Assembly: GCA_039919885.1 (NCBI GenBank)
Contig: JBDSEV010000066.1
Span: 44,376 to 108,375, forward strand
From: JACMLD01 sp039919885
Lineage (GTDB): Bacteria > Bacteroidota > Bacteroidia > Chitinophagales > Chitinophagaceae
Direction: 5' to 3'
Length of the DNA stretch: 64,000 nucleotides
Shown here: positions 45,703-55,141 of the stretch, piece by piece
Layout: the number at the start of each line of letters is the position of its first letter
Position numbering within the stretch: the first letter of the stretch is position 1
Notes under the pieces: model-generated
What the model was told of the DNA's origin: nothing
The model's database searches: none
What the model saw: only the letters and a program-made list of their open reading frames with translations
Position numbers and translations under genes: made by a program

Positions 45703-47028
45703 ATGGGGATAATCAAGGAAAGGTTCAAGACAAAAGCTGATGCATCAAGCGCAGAAATCAAGGAATTATTGAAAGAAAACGGCAGTAAAGTAATTGGCGA
45801 AGTAACGCTGTCACAGGTCTACCAGGGAATGCGCGGCATTACAGGACTGGTTTCAGAAACTTCATTACTGGACTCACAGGAAGGTATTCGTTTCAGGGGC
45901 TATTCTATTCCCGAACTACAGGAGAAACTTCCAAAAGCAAAAGACGGTACAGAACCCCTTCCCGAAGGATTGTTTTACCTGATGCTGGTAGGTGAACTGC
46001 CAACAGATGAAGATGTAAGCCATGTAACAGCGGTATGGCAACGGCGCAGTCATGTACCCAATCATGTATTCGCTACCATCGATGCATTGCCCCTCACCAC
46101 CCATCCCATGACCATGTTTACAGTCGGTATCATGGCGTTGCAAACTGAAAGTAATTTTGCAAAAGCATATGCAAAAGGTATCAATAAAAAAGATTACTGG
46201 AGCGTGATGTACGATGATGCTATGGATTTGATTGCCCGCCTGCCAAGGATCGCGGCTTATATTTATCGCAGAAAATATAAAAACAACGAGCATATCAACC
46301 CGAATGGCATGCTGGACTGGTCTGGCAATTTTGCCCACATGATGGGTTTTGAAGACGAGGCATTTAAAGAGCTGATGCGTTTGTACATGACCATTCACGC
46401 AGACCATGAAGGCGGCAATGTTTCTGCGCATGCAACCCACCTGGTAGGCTCAGCCCTCAGTGACCCATTTTTAAGCCTGGCGGCAGGTATGACTGGCCTT
46501 GCTGGCCCATTGCATGGCCTGGCCAACCAGGAGGTCATTAAGTGGATATTTGAATTGCGTGAAAATTTAAAAACGGAACTGCCTACCAATGACCAGATAG
46601 CGGAGTATGTGAAAAAGACGCTGGAAGAGGGAAAAGTAGTGCCAGGTTACGGGCATGCAGTGCTCCGCAAAACCGATCCCCGCTTCACCGCGCAGATGGC
46701 TTTCGGCAAAAAACATATGCCGGACGATCCCCTTGTACAAACAGTATGGAATGTATACGAGACGGTGCCTCCCATTCTCCAGTCGCTTGGCAAGATTAAG
46801 AACCCATGGCCCAATGTAGATGCCCACAGTGGCGCTTTATTGGTTCACTATGGCCTGGTAGAATACGAATTTTATACCGTATTGTTCGGCGTTAGCCGCG
46901 CGTTGGGTGTATTGGCGAGTCTTTGCTGGGACAGGGCCCTGAATTTTCCGCTGGAACGCCCAAAATCTGTTACTACAGAGCTTGTAAAAAGATGGTTGAA
47001 AGGAGAAGATAACATTTGGGGCGACTAA
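45703..47028 (+). CDS. Citrate synthase, eukaryotic (mitochondrial) type
   Basis: 441 aa. It condenses oxaloacetate and acetyl-CoA in the TCA cycle. All catalytic residues are visible: His in GPLHGLANQEV, His in VPGYGHAVLRKTDPRF and Asp in NVDAHSGALLVHYG. The sequence (HADHEGGNVSAHATHLVGSA, ERPKSVTTELVKRWL) is of the type found in mitochondria rather than the E. coli GltA type, as in many Bacteroidota. Cytoplasmic homodimer without the NADH-regulated N-terminal domain of GltA. Followed by a strong terminator. Confidence 0.97.
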   Translation: MGIIKERFKTKADASSAEIKELLKENGSKVIGEVTLSQVYQGMRGITGLVSETSLLDSQEGIRFRGYSIPELQEKLPKAKDGTEPLPEGLFYLMLVGELPTDEDVSHVTAVWQRRSHVPNHVFATIDALPLTTHPMTMFTVGIMALQTESNFAKAYAKGINKKDYWSVMYDDAMDLIARLPRIAAYIYRRKYKNNEHINPNGMLDWSGNFAHMMGFEDEAFKELMRLYMTIHADHEGGNVSAHATHLVGSALSDPFLSLAAGMTGLAGPLHGLANQEVIKWIFELRENLKTELPTNDQIAEYVKKTLEEGKVVPGYGHAVLRKTDPRFTAQMAFGKKHMPDDPLVQTVWNVYETVPPILQSLGKIKNPWPNVDAHSGALLVHYGLVEYEFYTVLFGVSRALGVLASLCWDRALNFPLERPKSVTTELVKRWLKGEDNIWGD

Positions 47029-47052
47029 ATGAATCTTTATTCATAGACTTGA

Positions 47053-47077
47053 CCCTGGCCCTCGGCCGGGGTTTTTT
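47053..47077 (+). terminator. Intrinsic terminator of citrate synthase
   Basis: CCCTGGCC (47053-47060) pairs with GGCCGGGG (47064-47071), one T-G wobble, 3-nt loop, followed by TTTTTTGCTTTTT. It lies 25 bp after the stop codon. Confidence 0.9.
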
Positions 47078-47116
47078 GCTTTTTACACCGTTAACAAAAT
47101 AAATAGGACAAAACGC

Positions 47117-47147
47117 TTGGCAGTTCAATGTTTAAACATTATCTTTA
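47117..47147 (+). promoter_or_regulatory. Promoter of the YceI gene
   Basis: TTG at 47117-47119, 20-bp spacer, TATCTTTA at 47140-47147 (one mismatch to TAnnTTTG). This fits the Bacteroidota consensus, with the ATG at 47166 about 12 nt after the expected start. Confidence 0.6.
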
Positions 47148-47165
47148 CTTCCTAAATTAATTATT

Positions 47166-47693
47166 ATGGCACAATGGGTAATAGATAGCGCTCACTCAGA
47201 AGTTGGTTTCAAAGTAAAACATCTCGTAATATCCAATGCATCCGGAAAATTCACCGAGTTTGAAGGAACCGTAGATGCTGAAAAAGAAGATTTCAGCGAT
47301 GCAAAGATTTCTTTTTCGGCGAAAATTGCCAGCATACATACCGGCCAGGAGCAAAGAGATGCACACCTTACCTCTCCGGATTTTTTTGATGCGGCAAATT
47401 TCCCTACACTGAGTTTTGAATCTGCTTCGCTTACCCCGGCTGGTGGAAGTGACTATAAAATGAAAGGCGATTTTACCATGAAAGGCATTACAAAGCCCAT
47501 TGAAATGGACGTGGATTTCGGCGGCATACAGAAAGATTTATACGGACAAACAGTAGCAGGTTTTGAAATAACCGGAAAAATAAAAAGATCAGAATTCGGT
47601 CTTACCTGGAGTGCAGTAACGGAAGCTGGTGGGCTGGTTGTGGGGGAGGACGTAAAAATCCATATCAACGCAGAACTGATAAAGAAAGCCTGA
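47166..47693 (+). CDS. YceI family protein (lipocalin-like)
   Basis: 175 aa, no signal peptide visible. YceI-family hallmarks: WVIDSAHSEVGFKVKHLVIS at the start, GTVDAEKEDFSDAKI, HLTSPDFFDAANFPTLSFES, GDFTMKGITKPIEMDV and RSEFGLTW. The fold is an eight-stranded barrel that binds isoprenoid-like lipids. Cytoplasmic by sequence, whereas many relatives are periplasmic. Own promoter; convergent with the beta-helix gene. Confidence 0.94.
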   Translation: MAQWVIDSAHSEVGFKVKHLVISNASGKFTEFEGTVDAEKEDFSDAKISFSAKIASIHTGQEQRDAHLTSPDFFDAANFPTLSFESASLTPAGGSDYKMKGDFTMKGITKPIEMDVDFGGIQKDLYGQTVAGFEITGKIKRSEFGLTWSAVTEAGGLVVGEDVKIHINAELIKKA

Positions 47694-47800
47694 TAATATT
47701 TTTAAATAAACTCCGTTGGCTGCCCAGGCAGATAACGCCACGGACGCAAATAACAAACAACTTTTAAGGCAGGAGATAAAACAACATGAGAAGACTGGAT

Positions 47801-47828
47801 AAGTCCCGGCCCGAAACGGTCGGGACTT
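47801..47828. terminator. Hairpin between convergent genes
   Basis: AAGTCCCG (47801-47808) pairs with CGGGACTT (47821-47828), 12-nt loop. No good T-run on either strand, so termination by it is uncertain. It lies between YceI (plus) and the beta-helix gene (minus). Confidence 0.45.
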
Positions 47829-47838
47829 TGTGCGTAAG

Positions 47839-49257
47839 CTATTTTTTCTTTGTGCTTTTTTTTACTGCTGTTTTATATTCAATGGCGCCTGCATATAAAG
47901 GTCCTGACAACGGCAATTTATTGCCTGCATAATCCGTATCGCTGAAATCATATTTTTCCCCTGGCTTCTGCAGCCGCAACAATGGGCCTGGCACGAAATG
48001 GAAAGTATCCAAAAATACCGCTGTCGTGTATTTCGGAATAATCTTATTCTCTGCAATGTCCGATTGCAGCGCAGCCCTTGAAACGGTCGCCACCGCATAC
48101 CCTCTTTTAAGACTATCGTACGGGTAATCATATTCCAGCTTACAGCCTGCATTGTATTTGCATTCAATCGTGTCCTGGTTCACTACATCACAAACAAACC
48201 CATAATAATAACCAGGTCGGTTGTGCGTCACCCGCACCGTAGCATATACGGTATTGTATACACAGATGGCTTTGCATTGGTAAAACCCATGCGCACTGTC
48301 GCGGTTGCCCACATTGTTCTGGCCAAATTCTACTGCAGAATAATTAAGTTGCCGTACAATGATATTCCTGTAAAACCTGCAAGCTGCATTGTTGCGATAG
48401 CCGGGCAGCCCCGTCCACGCCAATGGTACGGCGCGCAGCATGGCCGCGTACGAGTCCTCCTGTTTTGAACGCAATACATCAATGGTCCCATACCAGAGTA
48501 TTGACTGACTATGTGCCGCATGGCCGGTGCCGGGGCCGGAAATATATTTAAAATAACAGGCCTCCACCCTGCAATTTGAACCGGTGCCGGAAATTGCGGA
48601 TACGGTCGTGCCGGGCGTATTGGCAACGTTCGTAAAAGTATCCCGCAGGAAAACAAAATCAAGACATATCGATCGGTTAATTTCTTTGTTTGCGCGGTTC
48701 CAGTTAGCGCTAAGCTGTACAACTGTTACATTTAAAAACCCGTCAAACCTGCAATCAATGTAACGGTTATTATAAAATGTCTGTGCTTTATTACCAGTGA
48801 ATACCATGGGCTTTGCTGCAAACTGATCGTCCCACTGAATGCAGGGTTGTGCTTTATAACTGTCTTTCGGGTTGTTCCATACACATTTTACAAAATCTAT
48901 GTTGTGCATGTTATAGCTTTCCTTTCTTGTTCCGTACCAGTTAAAATGATGCATGTTCTCTATCACTACCCCTACCACATTGAAATCGTAGCATTGCTGA
49001 AAAGTAACAGGAGAAAACACCACGCTGCCCTTCAGCCAAATGATGTGGATTTTTTTTACGGTGTCGCTGGTTAAATTCTGGTACTCGACGTTTGTGTAGG
49101 CGCCTCCGCCGGGAATGTACAGGGTATCTCCATCTGCAAGGGCGGGCGTTACAATATTGTTACTGATGATGATGCTTCCCGACACAGCTTGTAATGTGTG
49201 CCGTGTTGCATGCAACCACAAAGGCATGAAAGCGAATATGGTAATAAACAATTTCAT
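47839..49257 (-). CDS. Exported right-handed beta-helix protein
   Basis: 472 aa from the ATG at 49257 (MKLFITIFAFMPLWLHATRH as signal peptide; the frame is open to 49293). Repeating short strand pattern (FQQCYDFNVVGVVIENMHHF, NNRYIDCRFDGFLNVTVVQL, CRVEACYFKYISG, CRFYRNIIVRQLNYSAVEF), typical of pectate-lyase-like parallel beta helices. Rich in Cys and Trp, with a basic tail. No catalytic signature seen. Last gene of the carbohydrate block, 83 bp after the GH2 gene upstream. Confidence 0.7.
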   Translation of the reverse strand: MKLFITIFAFMPLWLHATRHTLQAVSGSIIISNNIVTPALADGDTLYIPGGGAYTNVEYQNLTSDTVKKIHIIWLKGSVVFSPVTFQQCYDFNVVGVVIENMHHFNWYGTRKESYNMHNIDFVKCVWNNPKDSYKAQPCIQWDDQFAAKPMVFTGNKAQTFYNNRYIDCRFDGFLNVTVVQLSANWNRANKEINRSICLDFVFLRDTFTNVANTPGTTVSAISGTGSNCRVEACYFKYISGPGTGHAAHSQSILWYGTIDVLRSKQEDSYAAMLRAVPLAWTGLPGYRNNAACRFYRNIIVRQLNYSAVEFGQNNVGNRDSAHGFYQCKAICVYNTVYATVRVTHNRPGYYYGFVCDVVNQDTIECKYNAGCKLEYDYPYDSLKRGYAVATVSRAALQSDIAENKIIPKYTTAVFLDTFHFVPGPLLRLQKPGEKYDFSDTDYAGNKLPLSGPLYAGAIEYKTAVKKSTKKK

Positions 49258-49340
49258 ATTGCTGTTTGCAGGGTGCCCTTGTTTTATAGGCACGGGGTCA
49301 ACTTACAAATTAATCTTTTAAATACTTCTTTTATAAACCG

Positions 49341-52127
49341 TTAAAAGCCTTTTACGGGTAAGCTGAAATCAAACCATAGTTTTCCACTGACAGGTGTATA
49401 ATTCAACTGGGTGTTTTGCTGGCTTTGCGGACCCATTTTATCTGCCGCTTGAAATTTTGTTCCGATTGGTGGAATGGCACTCATGAACCCGATATTGCCT
49501 TCGGGAAAAGCCGGACTGGTATTATTGTTGGCCGCTCCTGCCGGTTTACCGGGCTTCAGCATTTGTAAAAACATGCCGTCCCGCTCATTGTATATTTTGA
49601 AAGACGCATCTCCGGTTTGAATAACAGCCCAGTACAGCGCTGCATGATAGCCTTTAAACTCCGGGTACTGCCAGCTTTCTCCGGTAACGGCATTATTGAA
49701 CCTTTTTTGCCACACCCCAAATTGTTGTCCCTTCAAACGATTCTTCCACACCCGATATGGCCCGCGGCCCATCCACTTCATCCCGTTTATTTTTTCTTCC
49801 GGGTAATTGAAACTGAGACCCATAAAATCGGCAGCGCCCCTTTGCGCATAGCTATAATCGAGTTGCACCGCCCGGCCCGGCGTAAAAATCCATTTTACGG
49901 TAAACAGGCTTTCTCCTTCATATAAGGGCTCAACGATATACTGTTCCTCTTTTTGATACTGCCGTATTGTTTTTAAAACATGTTTTATTCCTGCTACTAC
50001 GGGGCCATTGGATAACAGAAAAGTAGATTGCCCGTTGACTACTTTAGATAAACACCCGCTTAATTTGCTGAAGTGATACCGGATGCCATCCGCCTGTATG
50101 ATAAAACTACTATCCGTTTCTGTTGATGTGATGGCAGCAGCATTTGCTGTTTTTCCAATACCAATATTTTGTTCAGCAACGGCTGCAGGCAGTTTCAGTG
50201 GCCAACTCCAGGTGAAAATTTCTTTTTTATCAGGGCCGTAAGCGGTGAAATACAAGACATCGTTTTTTTGCCATGCTGCCGGGAGGTTCAGCAACAACCA
50301 GCCTTTTTCCCCGGGCGCCAGCGCTGGTACGGCCGGCGCACCGCTGGCTGTAATTACCGCAGCAATGCCTGCATCACCAGCTTTGGGTAATACTGCAAGC
50401 TTCCATTCAAAGGAACAGGCTTTGAGATTTGTATACAGGTAACGGTTTTCAACCAGTAAGCGACCATCGAAAGAAGGCATGATAGCAGCTTGTTTTATAT
50501 ATACCGGCGACCATATTTCCCGAATGGAATAAAAGCTTGCTTCCTTCTCGCGGTGCGGGCCTACAATACCATCTGGTGCATGATTTCCATCGGTGTCAAT
50601 ACTATCATTTTTATCTTTTCTAACAATACCCTCATCATGAAAAGACCACAAAAAACCACCGGCGCCAAAGGGATGTTGCAAAATTAAATTCCAGAAATCA
50701 TCAAGGCCTGCGCCATGCCCGCCATCGTACAAACCATGCATAAACTCTGTGGGGAAGAATACATCATTTCCATAAAGGCTTGAATTGACCACATAATTGT
50801 AGTCGGGGTAATGTTTGGTATCTGTTCCGTTGAATTTTTCCCAGGGATGAATGACCAGCCTTGTTTGCGGATCATACAATGCATAATCGTTATCCAGCGC
50901 GCGGTTCCAACCACCCTCGTTACCATTGTCCCATATCACGATGGATGGATGATTGACATCTCTTACCACCAGCTCTTTTACCAATGGTCTGCCGGCAATC
51001 GTGTCGTACGCGGCCTGCCAGCCGGTCAATTCATCCAGCACAAAAAGACCCATTGAATCACAGACATCCAGAAAATGCTGGTCGGGCGGATAGTGCGACA
51101 TGCGCACGGCATTCATGTTCATCTCTTTCATTAAACCAACGTCCAGCAAACTGATGTCTTTGCTTAACGTCCTTCCTGTTTCGGGCCATTCACTGTGCCG
51201 GCACACGCCTTTAAAAATCACCTTCACATCATTTACGTAAAACCCGTCCTTTGGTCGTAATTCAGCTGTTCGGAAACCAAATTTTTGTATATACCGGTGA
51301 ACGACCTTACCGCTGTTTTTTAACGAAACCACCACCTGGTACAGATTAGGAAATTCAGGATTCCATAAAGCAGGCTGCTTGTATTGGTTGCTTAATACTA
51401 TTTTGTCCTGTTGGGCCGAAGCGGGCATCGCAAACGGAGCGCCGAAATTTTCTCCCTGCAGGTTTTGTAACTGTGCTTCTATAATTGTATTGGTAGTAAT
51501 GCCTGCCGCGAATACTTCCATGTTGAACGATCCATCTGCTTTTGCATTAATTGCAACCCGGTCAATAAATGATTGCGGAACAATCTCTAAGTATACCGGC
51601 CTGTAAATGCCGCCCAGGGTCCAGAAATCACCATTTCGTTCGGCCTTATTGACCGATGCCTGTGCCGACATTTTACTAACGGTGGCTTCCAGTAAATTAG
51701 AAGATCCATATTTTACCAGGCTGGTAATGTCATATTTAAAACGATAAAATCCTCCCTGGTGCACGGCGCCTGCGTGCCGGCCATTTATCTTCACTTCCGT
51801 GTCCGTCATAGCGCCTTCAAATACAATGAATATTTTTTTACCGATCGATGCTTTTGTTATATTGAAACGGTATTTATACAATCCCTGCTCATCGGTTTTC
51901 ACTTTATCATGTCCATAGCTATAGCCACCGAAATTTTGCTGCTCCCAGTTTGACGGAACAGCAATTTTTGTCCATCTGCCACTGTTCGCTCCTTTTGTGC
52001 AAAAGAAATCCCACAGTACGGTATGGTCTTTATCAATGCCCGACAAATATTGGACAATGGTTGTTTGTGCCCGTATAGCCGGCATAAGCCCTGCCTGTAA
52101 TACCAACAACATCACTATTTTTTTCAT
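49341..52127 (-). CDS. Glycoside hydrolase family 2 (beta-galactosidase-like)
   Basis: 928 aa with a signal peptide ending IRAQ (~20). Order: sugar-binding jelly roll (IAVPSNWEQQNFGGYSYG), Ig-like domain, TIM barrel (~300-560) with the acid/base Glu in NGNEGGWN (~400) and probable nucleophile Glu in FPTEFMHGL, then a C-terminal beta-galactosidase small-chain-like domain (KWMGRGPYRVWKNR). Hydrolyses terminal beta-linked galactose or similar sugars outside the cytoplasm. The exact substrate is unknown. Part of the minus-strand carbohydrate block. Confidence 0.9.
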   Translation of the reverse strand: MKKIVMLLVLQAGLMPAIRAQTTIVQYLSGIDKDHTVLWDFFCTKGANSGRWTKIAVPSNWEQQNFGGYSYGHDKVKTDEQGLYKYRFNITKASIGKKIFIVFEGAMTDTEVKINGRHAGAVHQGGFYRFKYDITSLVKYGSSNLLEATVSKMSAQASVNKAERNGDFWTLGGIYRPVYLEIVPQSFIDRVAINAKADGSFNMEVFAAGITTNTIIEAQLQNLQGENFGAPFAMPASAQQDKIVLSNQYKQPALWNPEFPNLYQVVVSLKNSGKVVHRYIQKFGFRTAELRPKDGFYVNDVKVIFKGVCRHSEWPETGRTLSKDISLLDVGLMKEMNMNAVRMSHYPPDQHFLDVCDSMGLFVLDELTGWQAAYDTIAGRPLVKELVVRDVNHPSIVIWDNGNEGGWNRALDNDYALYDPQTRLVIHPWEKFNGTDTKHYPDYNYVVNSSLYGNDVFFPTEFMHGLYDGGHGAGLDDFWNLILQHPFGAGGFLWSFHDEGIVRKDKNDSIDTDGNHAPDGIVGPHREKEASFYSIREIWSPVYIKQAAIMPSFDGRLLVENRYLYTNLKACSFEWKLAVLPKAGDAGIAAVITASGAPAVPALAPGEKGWLLLNLPAAWQKNDVLYFTAYGPDKKEIFTWSWPLKLPAAVAEQNIGIGKTANAAAITSTETDSSFIIQADGIRYHFSKLSGCLSKVVNGQSTFLLSNGPVVAGIKHVLKTIRQYQKEEQYIVEPLYEGESLFTVKWIFTPGRAVQLDYSYAQRGAADFMGLSFNYPEEKINGMKWMGRGPYRVWKNRLKGQQFGVWQKRFNNAVTGESWQYPEFKGYHAALYWAVIQTGDASFKIYNERDGMFLQMLKPGKPAGAANNNTSPAFPEGNIGFMSAIPPIGTKFQAADKMGPQSQQNTQLNYTPVSGKLWFDFSLPVKGF

Positions 52128-52313
52128 GACTTTTTATTTGAATCATCAAATGAGGTGCACAAAATACAGCATCGGCAGGTGTAGGTTTGCCAGCAGGTAA
52201 TTTATTTTTATCAGGAAGCCGGTTTGCTGATGAAGTGGCGCCAGCCAGGAAACATCAGAAATGCTACCGGGCGGCCAAACCCTCTAAATTATATCTCCGG
52301 GGCGACACTATTG

Positions 52314-53129
52314 TCATTTGCTACTGATCCCCGTAAGGGTGCCAATGTTTTCAATGGCTTCTTTCAAAAGCGTGTTCAACGTTTCCGGATGCTCCAGCAT
52401 CGGATAGTGACAGGTACCGTCCATATGAAACAATTGATAACCGCTGCCCGCATACTCCCGTAAGGCGTTTTCATCCGCCGGTGTGTAATCAACATTGATG
52501 AGGTACAATTTAAAAGCTAGTTTTGGCAACAGCTCCCGCTCTACCTGAAACATGGTAAAAATTTCCGGTGTTGTCGCAATCGCCATTGGTGCCCATGCAT
52601 TCCGGTAGGCCTGCACAACCCGCTCTGCAATTATAGCAGGGGTAGCCGGGGTAAGCAATGCCATTCTTGCATACGCTTCGTTGGTAGGAGCAAAATCCGT
52701 TTCAAGTTTAGCTTTTATCCCCGCGGCCTGCTGCTGGTAGTCTTCCGATAAAGGCATTGCTGCATTTTTGAAAATATCAATCGCAATAAAGCCGATGATC
52801 GGACCAGCATATTGGTTTGCCGCCATGAGGTTTATGTCAGCGCCTATAGAATGCCCAATCAGAATTACATTCTTCAAATCCAATTTTTTTATCAGCGCTA
52901 CTACGTCCTCTGCGAAACCCTGCATCGACCAGTGCTGCCTTTCTCTACCAGACACTCCGTGACCAGGAAGATCAAAAGTAACAACCGTATAATCCCTGTT
53001 AAAAAAAGCGACCTGATCTTTCCAATAGGATTGATCAATATAAGAGCCATGCACAAATAACAATGTGATCGCCCCGTTACCAGTAATCACGTAACGGATA
53101 GTTGCGTCTCCGTGTTTGATTTCGTTCAT
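52314..53129 (-). CDS. Alpha/beta-fold hydrolase
   Basis: 271 aa, no signal peptide. Oxyanion-hole motif FVHGSYID, DLPGHGVSG and nucleophile elbow LIGHSIGAD (~100), with a C-terminal GTCHYPMLEHPE carrying the catalytic His. A haloperoxidase/esterase-like enzyme of unknown substrate. It sits between GH2 and GH9 genes, so it may be a cytoplasmic esterase serving the same locus (inference). Confidence 0.9.
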   Translation of the reverse strand: MNEIKHGDATIRYVITGNGAITLLFVHGSYIDQSYWKDQVAFFNRDYTVVTFDLPGHGVSGRERQHWSMQGFAEDVVALIKKLDLKNVILIGHSIGADINLMAANQYAGPIIGFIAIDIFKNAAMPLSEDYQQQAAGIKAKLETDFAPTNEAYARMALLTPATPAIIAERVVQAYRNAWAPMAIATTPEIFTMFQVERELLPKLAFKLYLINVDYTPADENALREYAGSGYQLFHMDGTCHYPMLEHPETLNTLLKEAIENIGTLTGISSK

Positions 53130-53274
53130 GATGTGGTTTTTAGTGTATAATATTGGTTAACGCAAAAATAAACAAGTGCTGTAAACTTCTGTCAGCAACC
53201 ACTTGATGATTTTCCGGCGGATCTAAACAACTACATGAGAATTAAAATGACACAGGTTTGAATAAGCTGTCAGG

Positions 53275-55041
53275 CTATTTTACTGGGCGCTGACTATAAT
53301 TGGTCTTAAATTGCAATGCTTCGATGGCATTTGCCAGGTAGACGAGCGGTGCATTCCAATTAATGGCAATTTCGTTGGAAGCATAAGAGCAGTCAACATC
53401 CGTGTACGCTGTTTCCGCTTCCGTAAAATCATAGTGACATTTGTCCTGCATACCAGGGTTTGGTCCGCCGGCCAGCAACCCGGGCACAGGTTCTTCAATA
53501 CCATCTGCCACGGATGGCCGGTGGTGAGGGTGCAAGGTAGATAGGGTACCCATACCTGTTACGAAACAATACCCGGTGGCATTTCTTCCTAGAATGTAAT
53601 CCAGGTTTGTCAGTGCACCGTCCATGTATTTTTTTTCTTTTGTAATAAAGTACGCGTTTACCAATACAATTCCCTGGTTGGCGGCATTTGAATTGCTGCC
53701 CCAGTTAAAATCCCTTTTTGAGCGCCCCATCACCGTCTGAAATGCATTTTCCTTTGCAGGCTGCAGGTAACCGTCAGCAAATGCCAATAGTCTTTCTTTT
53801 GTATGTTGCATGTCGGGTAGCAATTTGATTGGCACATCAGCAGCGTTACGCAGCAGCGAATAAAAACCCAGCATTCGCACATTACCCCATGAAGGCAGCA
53901 CCATGCTGTCATTTATTCTTTCCAGTACCGGTTTTTTATATTGTATGTCCTTTGTAGTTATAAATAATTCGGTTGCTGCCCAAAACCATTCGTCGGAAAA
54001 TGAACGATCACCATAGCCACCGGTGGTAATTTTTATTTCGTATTGTTTGTTGATGGCTGCCTGGTTATACTCCAGTGCAGGATTTTTTATTGCCCATTGC
54101 CAGGCTTTTGTGGCGGCCTGCAAACAACTATCGGACAGGCCGGGCAATTGCCTTTTCATTTTTTTTGTAAGCCTGCTGCACTGCGCCATTACCGCTGCAA
54201 AATCCAATGTGGCAGCAGTACCCTTCTGCACAACATACCGTGACAATTTAGTTACGCCAGGCATCACCATACCATCAAAAGCAGCATTGGTGCATTTATT
54301 ATAGACGCCGCCATCAAACGGATCCTGCATGGTAAACATCCAGCGCAGGTTGTACAGCGTTTCGTTCAGCATATCGGGCACCGCGTCTTTGCTTTCGGGG
54401 ATATTAGTATGAAGCGTATCAAAATAGCTGCGGAAATCCTCATAAGCAGCCAGCAGCGTGCCCATCGTAATACCGGCATTCACCATGTACTTATTGTAGT
54501 CGCCCGCATCGTACCATCCGCCCGGGGTTGCGATAGCCGCACCTGCAGGCCGTTCTGCAGTTGCTGCAGATGCATGAATTAAAACAACCGTATCCGGATG
54601 TCCTTCGGGCCTCGCCCATTTACCTGCAAATGTATTTTCAAGTGGCATAGAGGCACGCAGGTAATAGTATCCTTTTAGCGATCCAACCGCAACAGCGCGA
54701 TTCGCATTAACACCAATGGTAAAAAGATAGGATGGCGGTAAACCAGGAATAATTATCCTGAATTGGCCTGCTGCGTGGCAGGCACTAAAATCCAGAACAT
54801 GGGTTTGCAGCGATGAATTGGACGACTGGATGCTATTACCCGGCACGCCTGAAAACACGGTGTCGTTCTGCGACGCCGCAACAACATAAAACCTGGTTGC
54901 AGCAACATTGCCTGCAACAATGGCTATTTTAGGCGCGTTGGTATAATACCCCAGCTGGTTAATGCGTATAGCATTACCGGTTGTTTGTGCAAATGCATAA
55001 ACAGTAAATAGTAAGCCGCAAAGTAGAATGCTATATCTCAT
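53275..55041 (-). CDS. Glycoside hydrolase family 9 (endoglucanase-like)
   Basis: 588 aa from the ATG at 55041 (MRYSILLCGLLFTVYAFAQ signal; the frame is open to 55074). N-terminal cellulase Ig-like domain (IRINQLGYYTNAPKIAIV), then the GH9 (alpha/alpha)6 domain with WYDAGDYNKYMVN (catalytic Asp pair), HPHHRPS and the catalytic Glu of CSYASNEIAINWNAP. Cleaves beta-1,4 glucans such as cellulose or xyloglucan backbones. No dockerin or CBM. Exported by Sec. A key pointer to a plant-glucan target for this locus. Confidence 0.94.
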   Translation of the reverse strand: MRYSILLCGLLFTVYAFAQTTGNAIRINQLGYYTNAPKIAIVAGNVAATRFYVVAASQNDTVFSGVPGNSIQSSNSSLQTHVLDFSACHAAGQFRIIIPGLPPSYLFTIGVNANRAVAVGSLKGYYYLRASMPLENTFAGKWARPEGHPDTVVLIHASAATAERPAGAAIATPGGWYDAGDYNKYMVNAGITMGTLLAAYEDFRSYFDTLHTNIPESKDAVPDMLNETLYNLRWMFTMQDPFDGGVYNKCTNAAFDGMVMPGVTKLSRYVVQKGTAATLDFAAVMAQCSRLTKKMKRQLPGLSDSCLQAATKAWQWAIKNPALEYNQAAINKQYEIKITTGGYGDRSFSDEWFWAATELFITTKDIQYKKPVLERINDSMVLPSWGNVRMLGFYSLLRNAADVPIKLLPDMQHTKERLLAFADGYLQPAKENAFQTVMGRSKRDFNWGSNSNAANQGIVLVNAYFITKEKKYMDGALTNLDYILGRNATGYCFVTGMGTLSTLHPHHRPSVADGIEEPVPGLLAGGPNPGMQDKCHYDFTEAETAYTDVDCSYASNEIAINWNAPLVYLANAIEALQFKTNYSQRPVK

Positions 55042-55141
55042 TGAGTGTTGTTTCTTATTTTTCCTGAAGAACACGTTGCAGGAAGATTGAGTTGATAGGC
55101 GGTTGCGTGTTCCGGGAATCTAAGCTGAATCAGTGTGTTTT

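Noticed and set aside
47801..47828. Strong terminator of YceI
   Set aside because: The stem is good but neither strand has a T-run, so it is listed only as a possible one.
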